DNA from: SKVR01 sp964453995
GTDB lineage: Bacteria; Bacteroidota; Bacteroidia; Bacteroidales; UBA7960
Assembly: GCA_964453995.1 (NCBI GenBank)
Contig: CAYVQC010000006.1
Span: 1-64,000 of the forward strand
Direction of reading: 5' to 3'
DNA: 64,000 nucleotides
A program made the position numbers and the translations under genes. This document shows, piece by piece, positions 1 through 8,775 of this stretch. Every line of letters starts with the position of its first letter. The first letter of the stretch is position 1. Below the pieces are notes generated by a model. It saw only the letters and a list, made by a program, of their open reading frames with translations. It was not told the origin of the DNA and made no database searches.

Positions 1-1
1 T

Positions 2-100
2 AATGCTTCGCACGATATGCATGCAGAAAATCCGAAAGCCTACAATGAAAAGGTTCTGGAATTTCTTTTCATGCACAACTATTCAACAACAACACCCTGA
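2..100 (+). CDS. C-terminal end of a probable alpha/beta hydrolase (partial)
   Basis: Only the last 32 codons lie in the window; the gene begins upstream. The frame reads through a His-containing segment (SHDMHAENP) followed by an amphipathic stretch (YNEKVLEFL) and stops at TGA. This His-x-Pro plus terminal helix pattern is how many alpha/beta hydrolases end: catalytic His, then a 'P..yn..v..FL' helix. The last residues (STTTP) look like an unstructured tail. With so little protein the assignment is tentative; other hydrolase-fold or dioxygenase proteins could end in a similar way. Confidence 0.42.
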   Translation, partial: NASHDMHAENPKAYNEKVLEFLFMHNYSTTTP

Positions 101-413
101 TTAACTGTCCCTTAACATCCGCTGCATTTCCTGCCAACCATGGCAATGCACCCGGCGATTTTTTTGACATGTAAATGCGGCAGGGAAATATCCATAAATA
201 CCGGTTTTTGGGGCAGGTGGCTTACAGTGGTTTGGAAGTGGGCATGGAAGGGCCCCTATCACAAAAAAAACGCTTTTCCACAAATCTCAACATCCACAGC
301 ATTTTCGAAACGCATTTCCTGCGTTAGCCCTGAAACAACATGATTCTTACCCTCTAATTCGATCACATTTACTAATTTCGCAGATCGAAAAAATAGCCTA
401 AACATAATTTACA
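101..413. other. intergenic region and leuS leader
   Basis: No convincing gene is present. A short hairpin (TGCCA-ACCA-TGGCA, positions 132-145, with outer TGCAT/ATGCA at 123-127 and 146-150) lies 23 nt after the upstream stop codon. A T-run follows about 10 nt later, so it may be a weak terminator for the hydrolase. The remainder is the leuS upstream region. No other structure was recognised. Confidence 0.4.
373..380 (+). promoter_or_regulatory. candidate leuS promoter -7 element
   Basis: TAATTTCG matches 7 of 8 positions of the Bacteroidota -7 consensus TAnnTTTG and lies 33 nt before the leuS ATG. No clean -33 TTTG is visible at the usual spacing. Confidence 0.4.
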
Positions 414-3176
414 ATGGAATACAATTTCAGGAGCATAGAGAAAAAGTGGCAGGATTACTGGCGCGAAAACAAGATCTACAAAACAGAGATCGACCCCCGG
501 AGGCCAAAATATTATGTACTCGATATGTTTCCCTATCCTTCAGGTGCGGGTTTGCATGTAGGTCATCCTCTTGGATATATCGCTTCTGATATCTATTCAC
601 GCTACAAGAAGCAGCAGGGCTATAATGTGCTGCATCCTATGGGCTACGATGCCTACGGCCTGCCGGCTGAGCAGTATGCCATCCAGACAGGACAACACCC
701 TGCCATTACCACCGAAAGAAATATTAACCGCTATCGCGAGCAGCTGGACAAAATCGGCTTTTCCTACGATTGGGACCGTGAAGTGCGCACCTGCGATCCA
801 CGCTACTATAAATGGACCCAGTGGACTTTCATCCAGTTGTTTGAACACTATTTCGACAAAGCGGAAAATAAGGCCAAGCCCATCAGCGAGCTAACCGACC
901 GCTTTGAAAAAAGCGGAAATCTGGGAGTGGAAGCTGCCTGTGATCCTCAGGAAGAATTTACTGCCGTGGGCTGGCGCCAGATGAGCGAAAACGAAAAGCA
1001 GGAAGTACTCATGAAGTACCGCCTGGCCTACCTTTCCGACACTTTGGTAAACTGGTGCCCCAAGTTGGGCACTGTGCTGGCCAATGACGAGGTAAAAGAA
1101 GGCTTTTCTGTTAGAGGCGGACACCCCGTAGAGAAAAAAACCATGAAACAGTGGTTGTTGCGCATCACTGCCTATGCTGATCGTCTTCTCGAGGGACTGG
1201 ATACCATCCAATGGAGTGAATCACTGAAAGAAATCCAGAAAAACTGGATTGGCAGATCAGAAGGGGCAACCATCTTTTTCCCCATTAAAGGACACAATCT
1301 TTCACTGGAAGTATTTACTACCCGACCTGATACAATATTTGGCTCCACCTTCATGGTAATTGCTCCCGAGCACGAATGGGTAGAAAAGATTACCACCCCC
1401 GAATACGAAACCCAGGTAAAGGAATATGTAAAAAAAGCCGCCGCCCGCTCAGAACGCGAACGTATGGCCGAGGTAAAAACCGTGAGCGGCCAGTTTACCG
1501 GAGCCTATTGCGATCATCCCTTTACCGGCGATCCCCTGCCCATCTACATTGCCGATTATGTATTGGCTGGGTATGGTACCGGAGCCATCATGGCCGTTCC
1601 AGCTCACGACAGTCGCGATTATGCTTTTGCCAGGCATTTTGCACTCCCCATTGTGGAAGTGGTTTCCGGTGGTAACATCGAAGAAGAATCTTATGATGCC
1701 AAAGAGGGTACCATGGTAAACAGCGATTTTATGAATGGTATGGATGTGCAAACCGCCATCCGGACCGTAAACCAACGACTCGAAGCCAAGGGTATCGGCC
1801 ACAGGAGAATCAACTACCGCCTGCGCGATGCCATTTTCAGCCGGCAACGTTACTGGGGCGAACCTTTCCCGGTATATTACAAAGATGGCATCCCTTACAT
1901 GATGGATGAAAAGCATTTACCACTGCAACTGCCTGAAGTAGACAAATACCTTCCCACCGAAACCGGTGAACCACCCCTGGCACGCGCTCAAAACTGGCAA
2001 ACCGAAGATGGTTATCCCATCGAAACCAACACTATGCCCGGTTTTGCCGGCTCAAGCGCCTACTACATCCGCTATATGGACCCTAAAAACGACAGGGCAC
2101 TGGTATCTTCTGAAGCCATCAACTACTGGCAGGATGTAGACCTTTACATCGGTGGTGCCGAGCATGCCACCGGTCACCTGTTGTATGCCCGTTTCTGGAA
2201 TAAGTTCCTGTACGACATCGGGGTGAGTGTAAAAGAAGAACCCTTCAAAAAACTCATCAACCAGGGTATGATCCAGGGCCGCTCAAATTTTGTTTACCGT
2301 GTCAAGGGTACCAACCAATTCGTATCCTTCAATCTGCGCAAACAATATGATACCATGCCCATTCATGTGGATGTGAATATTGTGCACAACGATATCCTCG
2401 ATCTGGAAGCGTTTAAAAAATGGAATCCTGAGTATAAAGATGCTGAATTTATCCTTGAAGATGGGAAGTATATTTGCGGTTGGGAAGTGGAAAAAATGTC
2501 AAAGTCGTTTCATAATGTGGTTAATCCTGATGATCTTATTGAAAGATATGGTGCAGACACCCTGAGGCTGTATGAAATGTTCCTGGGACCACTGGAACAG
2601 GCCAAGCCATGGGATACCAACGGAATTGAAGGAGTTTTCCGTTTTATCCGTAAGTTGTGGCGGCTGTATCATGACAAGGACAATAATTTCGAAGTTTCTG
2701 ACCAAAAGGCCACCAATGCCGAGCTGAAAATACTGCACAAAACCATCAAAAAGGTAAGTGAGGATATTGAGAGATTTTCTTTCAATACTGCTGTAAGTAC
2801 CTTTATGATCTGCGTGAACGAACTTACCGATCTGAAGTGCAACAAACGAGAAATCCTTTCGCCACTTGCTATTCTGGTTTCTTCCTTTGCTCCTCATATT
2901 GCAGAGGAACTCTGGCATTTGATGGGCAATGAGGAAAGCATTGTGCATGCTCCAATTCCTCAATGGCAGCAAGAATACATCGCCGAGGATATGGTCTTGT
3001 ATCCCGTTTCTTTCAATGGTAAAACCCGCTTTAAGGTGGAACTGCCTGCCGGAAGTACTCCTGCCCAGGTGGAGCAGGCCGTTGTTGCCATGGACGATGC
3101 CCAGAAATGGTTGCAGGGCAAAACCCCCAAAAAGGTGATCGTTGTCCCCGGCAAGATCGTGAATATTGTGGTGTAA
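414..3176 (+). CDS. leuS: leucyl-tRNA synthetase
   Basis: Class I aminoacyl-tRNA synthetase that charges tRNA-Leu in the cytoplasm. The 920 residues hold the HIGH motif as HVGH (residues 48-51, in PSGAGLHVGHPLGY) and the KMSKS loop at about residues 694-698. The CP1 editing domain lies between them, with the TTRPDTIFG and GTGAIMAVPAHD signatures typical of LeuRS that clear misactivated amino acids. The C-terminal anticodon-binding and tail regions are intact. Bacteroidota LeuRS are commonly about 920-940 residues, so the gene is full length. The ATG start gives the expected N-terminus (MEYNFRSIEKKWQDYW). It stands alone, followed by a remnant sorting domain. Confidence 0.97.
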   Translation: MEYNFRSIEKKWQDYWRENKIYKTEIDPRRPKYYVLDMFPYPSGAGLHVGHPLGYIASDIYSRYKKQQGYNVLHPMGYDAYGLPAEQYAIQTGQHPAITTERNINRYREQLDKIGFSYDWDREVRTCDPRYYKWTQWTFIQLFEHYFDKAENKAKPISELTDRFEKSGNLGVEAACDPQEEFTAVGWRQMSENEKQEVLMKYRLAYLSDTLVNWCPKLGTVLANDEVKEGFSVRGGHPVEKKTMKQWLLRITAYADRLLEGLDTIQWSESLKEIQKNWIGRSEGATIFFPIKGHNLSLEVFTTRPDTIFGSTFMVIAPEHEWVEKITTPEYETQVKEYVKKAAARSERERMAEVKTVSGQFTGAYCDHPFTGDPLPIYIADYVLAGYGTGAIMAVPAHDSRDYAFARHFALPIVEVVSGGNIEEESYDAKEGTMVNSDFMNGMDVQTAIRTVNQRLEAKGIGHRRINYRLRDAIFSRQRYWGEPFPVYYKDGIPYMMDEKHLPLQLPEVDKYLPTETGEPPLARAQNWQTEDGYPIETNTMPGFAGSSAYYIRYMDPKNDRALVSSEAINYWQDVDLYIGGAEHATGHLLYARFWNKFLYDIGVSVKEEPFKKLINQGMIQGRSNFVYRVKGTNQFVSFNLRKQYDTMPIHVDVNIVHNDILDLEAFKKWNPEYKDAEFILEDGKYICGWEVEKMSKSFHNVVNPDDLIERYGADTLRLYEMFLGPLEQAKPWDTNGIEGVFRFIRKLWRLYHDKDNNFEVSDQKATNAELKILHKTIKKVSEDIERFSFNTAVSTFMICVNELTDLKCNKREILSPLAILVSSFAPHIAEELWHLMGNEESIVHAPIPQWQQEYIAEDMVLYPVSFNGKTRFKVELPAGSTPAQVEQAVVAMDDAQKWLQGKTPKKVIVVPGKIVNIVV

Positions 3177-3244
3177 TTTGGATTCTTTTTGCCCTCGAAA
3201 TGATGCAGAGGCATATTTTGAAAATTACTTTTTTGTGATTGTAA

Positions 3245-3511
3245 AATGGTGGCGCGAGTTCACCCGTTCCTTCGACAGGCTCAGGGATCGATGTTCCGGT
3301 GGTTGAGTTTACCGAAACCATAGACCACCCCGCGCTGGTTCATAAAGAGAAAGTGCTTTTCATCAGCGATATGCAGAGCCGTGGCATGCTCACCCTACAC
3401 TTCAACTGCAGCAGCTTCGAAGTATCCCTTGCCGGCTACACCCCTGGCACATACCTGGTTTATATCATGAGCGAGGGGCAGGTGTTCAGGGCAAAGAGGT
3501 TGGTGAAATAA
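3245..3511 (+). pseudogene. remnant of a T9SS C-terminal sorting domain
   Basis: The frame is open from just after a stop at 3242 to TAA at 3509 with no good start codon or ribosome-binding site. Its last ~65 residues resemble the end of a type A T9SS sorting domain: alternating beta strands, GTYLVYIMSEGQ, and a final basic RAKRLVK. Such domains normally end large secreted proteins, but no upstream body is in frame here. I read it as the leftover 3' end of a deleted T9SS cargo gene. A short artefactual ORF is the alternative. Confidence 0.45.
3269..3286. repeat. short dispersed-type repeat (CCTTCGACAGGCTCAGGG)
   Basis: This 18-nt string matches a short sequence I recall as recurring between genes in many Gram-negative and Bacteroidota genomes. 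Only one clear copy is present in this window. It sits at the upstream border of the sorting-domain remnant. The repeat status comes from general knowledge, not from this window. Confidence 0.3.
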
Positions 3512-3626
3512 CAGGAAAAACTTCTTAATCTTACCGAAGAAAATTGAAGGGATGAATGCTTTTTATGATCGGAAATTCAAAATCATCTAATCTTAACTCA
3601 CAATTTACAATCTTCAATGTTTTTTC

Positions 3627-3634
3627 TACCTTTA
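3627..3634 (+). promoter_or_regulatory. candidate promoter -7 element for the S9 peptidase
   Basis: TACCTTTA matches TAnnTTTG at 7 of 8 positions, 25 nt upstream of the peptidase ATG. The preceding sequence is AT-rich without a clear -33 TTTG. Confidence 0.4.
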
Positions 3635-3659
3635 CCTGAATAACCCAAAACCAATCTAT

Positions 3660-5675
3660 ATGAAAACAAAACTAAGTTTACTGCTGTTGACTGTTTCATT
3701 AATCTTTACCGCATGTGAAATGGAAACTAAAGAAGAAAGACCACCCCTGATTGACAGAGAGGTGTTTTTTGATGATCCCTTAATTTCAGCTGCACGGCTG
3801 TCGCCTGATGGTTCGTACATTTCCTTTCTGAGGCCCTACGAAGGGACCCGGAATATCTGGGTGAAAACCCGTGAAGCCTCCTTTGAAGATGCACTGCCAG
3901 TTACTGCTGAAACAGAAAGACCGGTGATGGGCTATTTCTGGTCGCATGATGGACGTTATTTGTTGTATGTTATGGATAAAGGCGGTGATGAGAATTTCAA
4001 CATTTATGCCTTAGATCCAAAAGAAGCTTCTGATGGTGTTGTGCCCCAGGCGCGCAATATCACCAATATGGAAGGGGTTAGAGTACAGATCTATCATGTT
4101 TCGCGTCAGAATCCCGATCTTATGTTTGTGGGGTTGAACCAACGCGACAAGGCATGGCATGATTTGTACAGTCTTTCCATTTCTACAGGTGAATTAATAA
4201 AAATCAGGGAGAATACCAACCGTTATACCTCCTGGATATTTGATCATGATGATAATTTACGCATGGCCAGCCGGTCAAACCCCGATGGTACCGGCGAACT
4301 GTGGAGATTAGACGCAGAGGATGAAACCATGCTATATTCGTGGAGTGTGTTACAAACAGCTTATCCTGTTGCCTTCCAGGCCGACAATCAGCATTTCTAC
4401 ATGGTGTCTAATGCCGAAGAAAATGCCAATCTTTCCAAGCTATACCTTATGGATATTGAAACCGGCGAGATGGAGCTGGTGGAAGAAGATCCTGAAAACC
4501 GCGCTGACTTTGGTGGAATTACCATTTCTGATAAAACACACAATGTACTTTTTACTTCCTATACCTATGAGCGCACCAAAAGGTATTTCAAGGATACTGA
4601 ATTTGAAAGACATTATAATATAGTAAAAGATGAATTGGGCGACGTGGAGGTCAGTTTCTTCAGTCCTACTACCGATGAGCAATTTTGGTTGGTCAATGCA
4701 TGGTCAGATATCAATCCGGGAAGCGTGTACCTCTACGATATGAACCAGGAAGAGCTAACCTTTCAGTATCAGCCCCGTCCTGAATTGAAGAAAGAACATC
4801 TCTCGTCCATGACCAGTATTCGGTATCCTTCTTCCGACGGTTTGGAAATCCAGGCCTATCTTACCCTTCCCAAAGGATTTGGTGACACGGATCTGCCCTT
4901 AATTGTAGTTCCTCATGGAGGGCCATGGGCCAGGGACTACTGGGGATATTCTTCCTGGGCGCAGTTTCTTGCCAATCGCGGATATGCGGTGCTTCAGCCC
5001 AATTTCCGGGGGTCAACAGGTTTTGGCAGTGCGTTTCTGGATGCCGGCAATCAGCAATGGGGAGAGCTTATGCAGGATGATATTACCTGGGGCGTTAATT
5101 ACCTTGTTGATCAGGGTATTGCCGATCCGGAAAGGATAGGGATATTCGGTGGTTCTTATGGAGGATATGCTACACTGGCAGGACTTGCTTTCACACCTGA
5201 TCTTTATGCTGCCGGAGTGTCCATGGTAGGTCCTTCCAACCTTAATACTTTACTCAATTCTATCCCCCCATACTGGGAGGCCATGCGCATTACCCTGCAT
5301 GCCCGTATGGCCGATCCTTCATTACCCGAAGGGCAGGAGTGGCTCAAAAAGGCATCACCCCTGCATGCTGCCGATCAGATTGAGGCTCCCCTGATGGTGG
5401 TACAGGGACAAAATGACCCCAGGGTGCTCAAAGCAGAATCAGATCAGATTGTTGTGGCCCTCAGGGAGCGTGGTTTCCCGGTGGAATACCTCAATGCTCC
5501 TGACGAAGGACATGGTTTTGCCCGGCCGGTAAACAATATGGCCTTTGTTGCGGCCATGGAGAAATTCTTTGCAAAGCATATCGATGGGCGTTACCAGGAA
5601 TCCATGTCCGATGAAGTAGCCCAAAGACTTAAGGAAATCACTGTAGATGTGAGTACAGTGGAATTGCCTGAATAA
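3660..5675 (+). CDS. S9 family (prolyl oligopeptidase/acylaminoacyl peptidase-like) lipoprotein
   Basis: Secreted serine peptidase of the prolyl oligopeptidase family. The N-terminus is a lipoprotein signal peptide ending in the lipobox IFTAC, so the enzyme is probably lipid-anchored in the periplasm or outer membrane. Residues ~40-390 form the beta-propeller that filters substrates. Residues ~410-655 form the alpha/beta hydrolase domain with nucleophile Ser499 in GGSYGGY, Asp586 in QGQNDPRV and His618 in DEGHGF, a complete triad. At 671 residues it is a normal length. The likely role is trimming short peptides imported or released in the periplasm; the exact specificity (DPP IV-like or acylaminoacyl) cannot be read from sequence. 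It is monocistronic. Confidence 0.92.
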   Translation: MKTKLSLLLLTVSLIFTACEMETKEERPPLIDREVFFDDPLISAARLSPDGSYISFLRPYEGTRNIWVKTREASFEDALPVTAETERPVMGYFWSHDGRYLLYVMDKGGDENFNIYALDPKEASDGVVPQARNITNMEGVRVQIYHVSRQNPDLMFVGLNQRDKAWHDLYSLSISTGELIKIRENTNRYTSWIFDHDDNLRMASRSNPDGTGELWRLDAEDETMLYSWSVLQTAYPVAFQADNQHFYMVSNAEENANLSKLYLMDIETGEMELVEEDPENRADFGGITISDKTHNVLFTSYTYERTKRYFKDTEFERHYNIVKDELGDVEVSFFSPTTDEQFWLVNAWSDINPGSVYLYDMNQEELTFQYQPRPELKKEHLSSMTSIRYPSSDGLEIQAYLTLPKGFGDTDLPLIVVPHGGPWARDYWGYSSWAQFLANRGYAVLQPNFRGSTGFGSAFLDAGNQQWGELMQDDITWGVNYLVDQGIADPERIGIFGGSYGGYATLAGLAFTPDLYAAGVSMVGPSNLNTLLNSIPPYWEAMRITLHARMADPSLPEGQEWLKKASPLHAADQIEAPLMVVQGQNDPRVLKAESDQIVVALRERGFPVEYLNAPDEGHGFARPVNNMAFVAAMEKFFAKHIDGRYQESMSDEVAQRLKEITVDVSTVELPE

Positions 5676-5697
5676 ATTTTTAATCAAAAAAATCAGC

Positions 5698-5842
5698 GAG
5701 GCTGTCTCAAAAGTTTTTCCTGGTCGGTGAGCCGTTCGGCAAGCTCACCATAACGCCCGTCGAAACGAATGCAGAATATCAGCAGGATAATCACTTCGAC
5801 AATCACCGTGTCCAGGTTAAACAGAGCCTTCGAGACAGCCTC
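5698..5842. repeat. 145-bp intergenic element with terminal inverted repeats
   Basis: GAGGCTGTCTC at 5698-5708 is repeated inverted at 5832-5842; the similarity extends inward as GAGGCTGTCTCaaaaG against GAGGCTGTCTCgaagG. An internal hairpin (GGTGAGC...GCTCACC) lies near the left end, and a run of seven T follows the right end. No transposase is encoded. It may be a MITE-like element, a remnant of IS ends, or simply a bidirectional terminator region between the S9 peptidase and hutI. Confidence 0.45.
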
Positions 5843-5932
5843 TTTTTTTATTCCTACTGGCACTTGCTTCCTCAGACTGATTGTACCTCCTGTCATACCC
5901 AAAACCAAAAGAGCGACAAACAAAATCTTTCA

Positions 5933-5940
5933 TACCTTTG
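5933..5940 (+). promoter_or_regulatory. candidate hutI promoter -7 element
   Basis: TACCTTTG is an exact match to the Bacteroidota -7 consensus TAnnTTTG, 77 nt upstream of the chosen hutI start. A -33 TTTG at 19-21 nt is not obvious. Confidence 0.5.
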
Positions 5941-6017
5941 TTGCCCTAACTGAGTGCGGCTTAGGTGAATGATTATCCTTGCCCTGAAATTTGTTAACCC
6001 CCTTAAATCCAGAGAAA

Positions 6018-7277
6018 ATGAAAATTCTGATCCGCAACATCAAGGAACTCATCCAGGTGGAATATGATTCGCGTGTGAAAGTAAGTGGTAAAGACATGTC
6101 AGACCTGCAAACCATTCCCAATGCATGGTTATTTGTTAAAGACGGATTGATAGCCGGATTTGGAAAGATGGAAACCTTTATTCAAAGCGATATTTACAAT
6201 CAAGCTACAAAAGGTGATGTGAGAGAGATTGATGCATCGGGCAAAATGGTCTTTCCTTCGTTTTGTGATTCGCACACCCATATTGTTTATGATGGCAGCC
6301 GCGAAATTGAATACATCGACAAGATCCGTGGATTGTCTTATGAAGAAATAGCTAAAAGGGGAGGTGGAATTCTCAATTCGGCAAAGCGACTCCAGGATGC
6401 TTCGGAGCTCTCATTGGTAGAACAGGCCCTGGAACGGCTGGAAGAGATAAAAATGCTGGGTACCGGTGCTGTTGAGATAAAAAGCGGCTATGGTCTTACA
6501 ACACAAAGTGAAATGAAAATGCTCAGGGTAATCCGGAAACTCAAGGAACTCAGCCCCCTTACCATCAAATCGACCTTCCTGGGGGCTCATGCCGTGCCGG
6601 CCCAATACAAAGGTCGCCAGGGAGAGTATGTAGACCTGATCATCAACGAAATGATCCCCGAAGTGGCAGCTGAAGAGCTGGCTGACTATATTGATGTATT
6701 TTGCGATCGTGGTTTTTTCACACAGGAAGAGACCGACCGTATTCTGATGGCAGGCATGAAACATGGCCTCAGACCCAAAATACACGCCAACGAGCTCGAC
6801 TTTTCAGGAGGTATACAGGTAGGAGTAAAGTACAATGCTCTCTCAGTAGACCATCTCGAGTTTACAGGTGATGAGGAAATCCAAACACTGCTTACTTCAG
6901 ATACCATGCCCTGCCTTTTACCTGGTGCCGCATTTTTCCTTGAGATGGAATATCCGCCGGCACGTAAAATGATCGACTCTGGCCTGCCACTGGCCCTGGC
7001 CAGCGATTACAACCCTGGTTCCTCGCCCTCGGGCAATATGCAACTCATTATGTCCATTGCCTGCATCAAAATGAAGATGCTTCCCGAAGAAGTGATCAAT
7101 GCCTCTACCCTCAACGGTGCCTATGCCATGGATTTGCAGCACGAACTGGGAACCATATCATTGGGGAAAAAAGCCAACCTGTTCATAACAAAGAGAATGC
7201 CCACCTATGCTTTTATGCCCTATGCATATGGAAGCAATAAGGTGGAAACTGTTATTGTAAACGGTGAAATTCAGTAA
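6018..7277 (+). CDS. hutI: imidazolonepropionase
   Basis: Metal-dependent amidohydrolase that opens imidazolone-5-propanoate to N-formimino-L-glutamate, the third step of histidine degradation. The 419-residue protein has the amidohydrolase HxH metal motif (His86 and His88 in DSHTHIVYDGSRE), further His ligands in FLGAHAVPAQYKG and KIHANELDFSGG, and the Asp-containing LASDYNPGSSPS segment typical of HutI. I start at ATG 6018 because it begins the conserved MKILIRNIKEL strand; nine more in-frame residues upstream look untranslated. None of the other hut genes (hutH, hutU, a formiminotransferase) are beside it, so the pathway must be split. The methyltransferase gene follows after 47 nt and is probably co-transcribed. 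Confidence 0.94.
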   Translation: MKILIRNIKELIQVEYDSRVKVSGKDMSDLQTIPNAWLFVKDGLIAGFGKMETFIQSDIYNQATKGDVREIDASGKMVFPSFCDSHTHIVYDGSREIEYIDKIRGLSYEEIAKRGGGILNSAKRLQDASELSLVEQALERLEEIKMLGTGAVEIKSGYGLTTQSEMKMLRVIRKLKELSPLTIKSTFLGAHAVPAQYKGRQGEYVDLIINEMIPEVAAEELADYIDVFCDRGFFTQEETDRILMAGMKHGLRPKIHANELDFSGGIQVGVKYNALSVDHLEFTGDEEIQTLLTSDTMPCLLPGAAFFLEMEYPPARKMIDSGLPLALASDYNPGSSPSGNMQLIMSIACIKMKMLPEEVINASTLNGAYAMDLQHELGTISLGKKANLFITKRMPTYAFMPYAYGSNKVETVIVNGEIQ

Positions 7278-7324
7278 GAGATTTAATCCAAACATCAATA
7301 CCCTGTAATTTGAAAAAAGAAAAA

Positions 7325-8716
7325 ATGACCATGATCGCCAAAACGCTGGCAGGTCTTGAAAACGTTCTTGAAGAAGAATTGAAATCTCTTGGCGCTGAGA
7401 ATATTTCTATGCGTAAGAGAGCCGTGGAGTTCGATGGTGATATGGCCATTATGTATAAAGCCAACCTGTGGTGCCGAACGGCATTAAGCATATTGCGTCC
7501 GTTGCATGAATTCACCTTTGAAGGACAACAACAGTATTATGATATCCTGAGGGAGTTTGCCTGGGATGAAGTATTCAGGGTTGATAACACCATTGCCATC
7601 AATGCCATTGCTTTCCAGTCGGAGTTTCCCAACACCCACTTCCTTGCCCAGCGTACCAAAGATGCCATTGCTGACTATTTCACAGAAAAAACCGGCAAAA
7701 GGCCCAATGTTGATCTGGAAGATCCCCAGATCAAGATCAATATTTACATCCAGAATGACAGATGTTCCGTATCGCTCGATAGCAGTGGGGCACCATTGTT
7801 TAAGCGTGGGTATCGGCGGAAAAATGTAATGGCACCCCTCAACGAGGTTTTGGGAGCCGGGCTGGTGTTGCTGTCAGGATGGGATAAGAAGGAGCCTTTC
7901 TACGACCCTATGTGCGGAAGCGGCACCTTCAGTATTGAAGCGGCCATGATAGCACTGAATATGGCACCGGCATTGTTCCGCAGAAATTTTTCCTTTTTGC
8001 ACTGGCAAGATTTTGATGCTGTCTTATGGGAATCATTGAAAGAAGAAGCACAAAAGGCTCGGTTGAACCATACACCTGAAATTTTTGCCTCCGATATCAA
8101 CAACAACAGCATGGATGCTGTACGGCAAAACCTTATGGAGGCAGGCCTTCTGGGAAAAGTTAAGCTGGAAAAGAAAGATTTTTTCGCTGCAAAGCCGGCT
8201 CACAGTAAAGGGTTGGTAATCCTCAACCCACCTTATGGAAGAAGATTGCAAAGTGATGATATCGGAGACTATTACCAGAAAATCGGCACAGCGCTCAAAC
8301 ATCTTTATACGGGTTTTAAAGCCTGCATCATCAGCCCTGACCGCTCCCTTACCCATAGGATCGGCCTCAGGCACAGCTCACAGCAGATGGTTTTTAACGG
8401 GCAGATAGAATGCCGGTACCTTTGCTATGAATTGTATGAAGGGTCGAAGAAAGAAAAAGACCCTACCGGACCCCGGGAGAGAAAACAAGGGAAATCATGG
8501 GAGAAGTCATCTTTTAAAAGGGCCTCAGACGGAAAAAGTGACAAAAAAGATAGGGGATACCCTAAAAAAGGCAGGGGGGATGAAAAAAAAGATCATTCTT
8601 CAACAGACAATCGTGAGAAATCCGAAAGAAGAGATAAGCCCTTTAAAAACAAACCTTTCAAAGGCAAAGGGGATGGCTTTTTCAGGAAAAACAAAGGGGG
8701 TAGGACTGATAAATAA
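7325..8716 (+). CDS. THUMP-domain class I RNA methyltransferase, RlmL/YcbY-like, with a basic tail
   Basis: SAM-dependent RNA methyltransferase of the THUMP + UPF0020 family; relatives (RlmL N-terminal half) make m2G2445 in 23S rRNA. The THUMP region occupies residues ~45-155. The catalytic Rossmann domain follows, with motif I DPMCGSGTF (Asp194) and the amino-methylating NPPYG motif (Asn301). From about residue 375 to 463 the protein becomes a low-complexity Lys/Arg/Gly/Asp tail, probably a disordered RNA-binding extension. The ATG at 7325 follows a purine-rich tract; a TTG at 7310 is also in frame but less likely. It lies 47 nt after hutI. The exact target base is inferred from the family only. 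Confidence 0.88.
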   Translation: MTMIAKTLAGLENVLEEELKSLGAENISMRKRAVEFDGDMAIMYKANLWCRTALSILRPLHEFTFEGQQQYYDILREFAWDEVFRVDNTIAINAIAFQSEFPNTHFLAQRTKDAIADYFTEKTGKRPNVDLEDPQIKINIYIQNDRCSVSLDSSGAPLFKRGYRRKNVMAPLNEVLGAGLVLLSGWDKKEPFYDPMCGSGTFSIEAAMIALNMAPALFRRNFSFLHWQDFDAVLWESLKEEAQKARLNHTPEIFASDINNNSMDAVRQNLMEAGLLGKVKLEKKDFFAAKPAHSKGLVILNPPYGRRLQSDDIGDYYQKIGTALKHLYTGFKACIISPDRSLTHRIGLRHSSQQMVFNGQIECRYLCYELYEGSKKEKDPTGPRERKQGKSWEKSSFKRASDGKSDKKDRGYPKKGRGDEKKDHSSTDNREKSERRDKPFKNKPFKGKGDGFFRKNKGGRTDK

Positions 8717-8761
8717 CCTAAAATTAACAGTGACACGCTGCAATTAAAAGCTAATATTCCT

Positions 8762-8769
8762 TATCTTTG
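8762..8769 (+). promoter_or_regulatory. promoter -7 element for the structured RNA
   Basis: TATCTTTG is an exact match to TAnnTTTG. It is placed so that transcription would start near 8776, just before the first hairpin of the RNA. The -33 region (GCTG near 8737-8740) is a weak match at about 21 nt spacing. Confidence 0.55.
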
Positions 8770-8775
8770 CGAGTG

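Noticed and set aside
5693..5923. 76-codon minus-strand ORF over the inverted-repeat element
   Set aside because: Covers the repeat and the hutI upstream region; no recognised motif or start.
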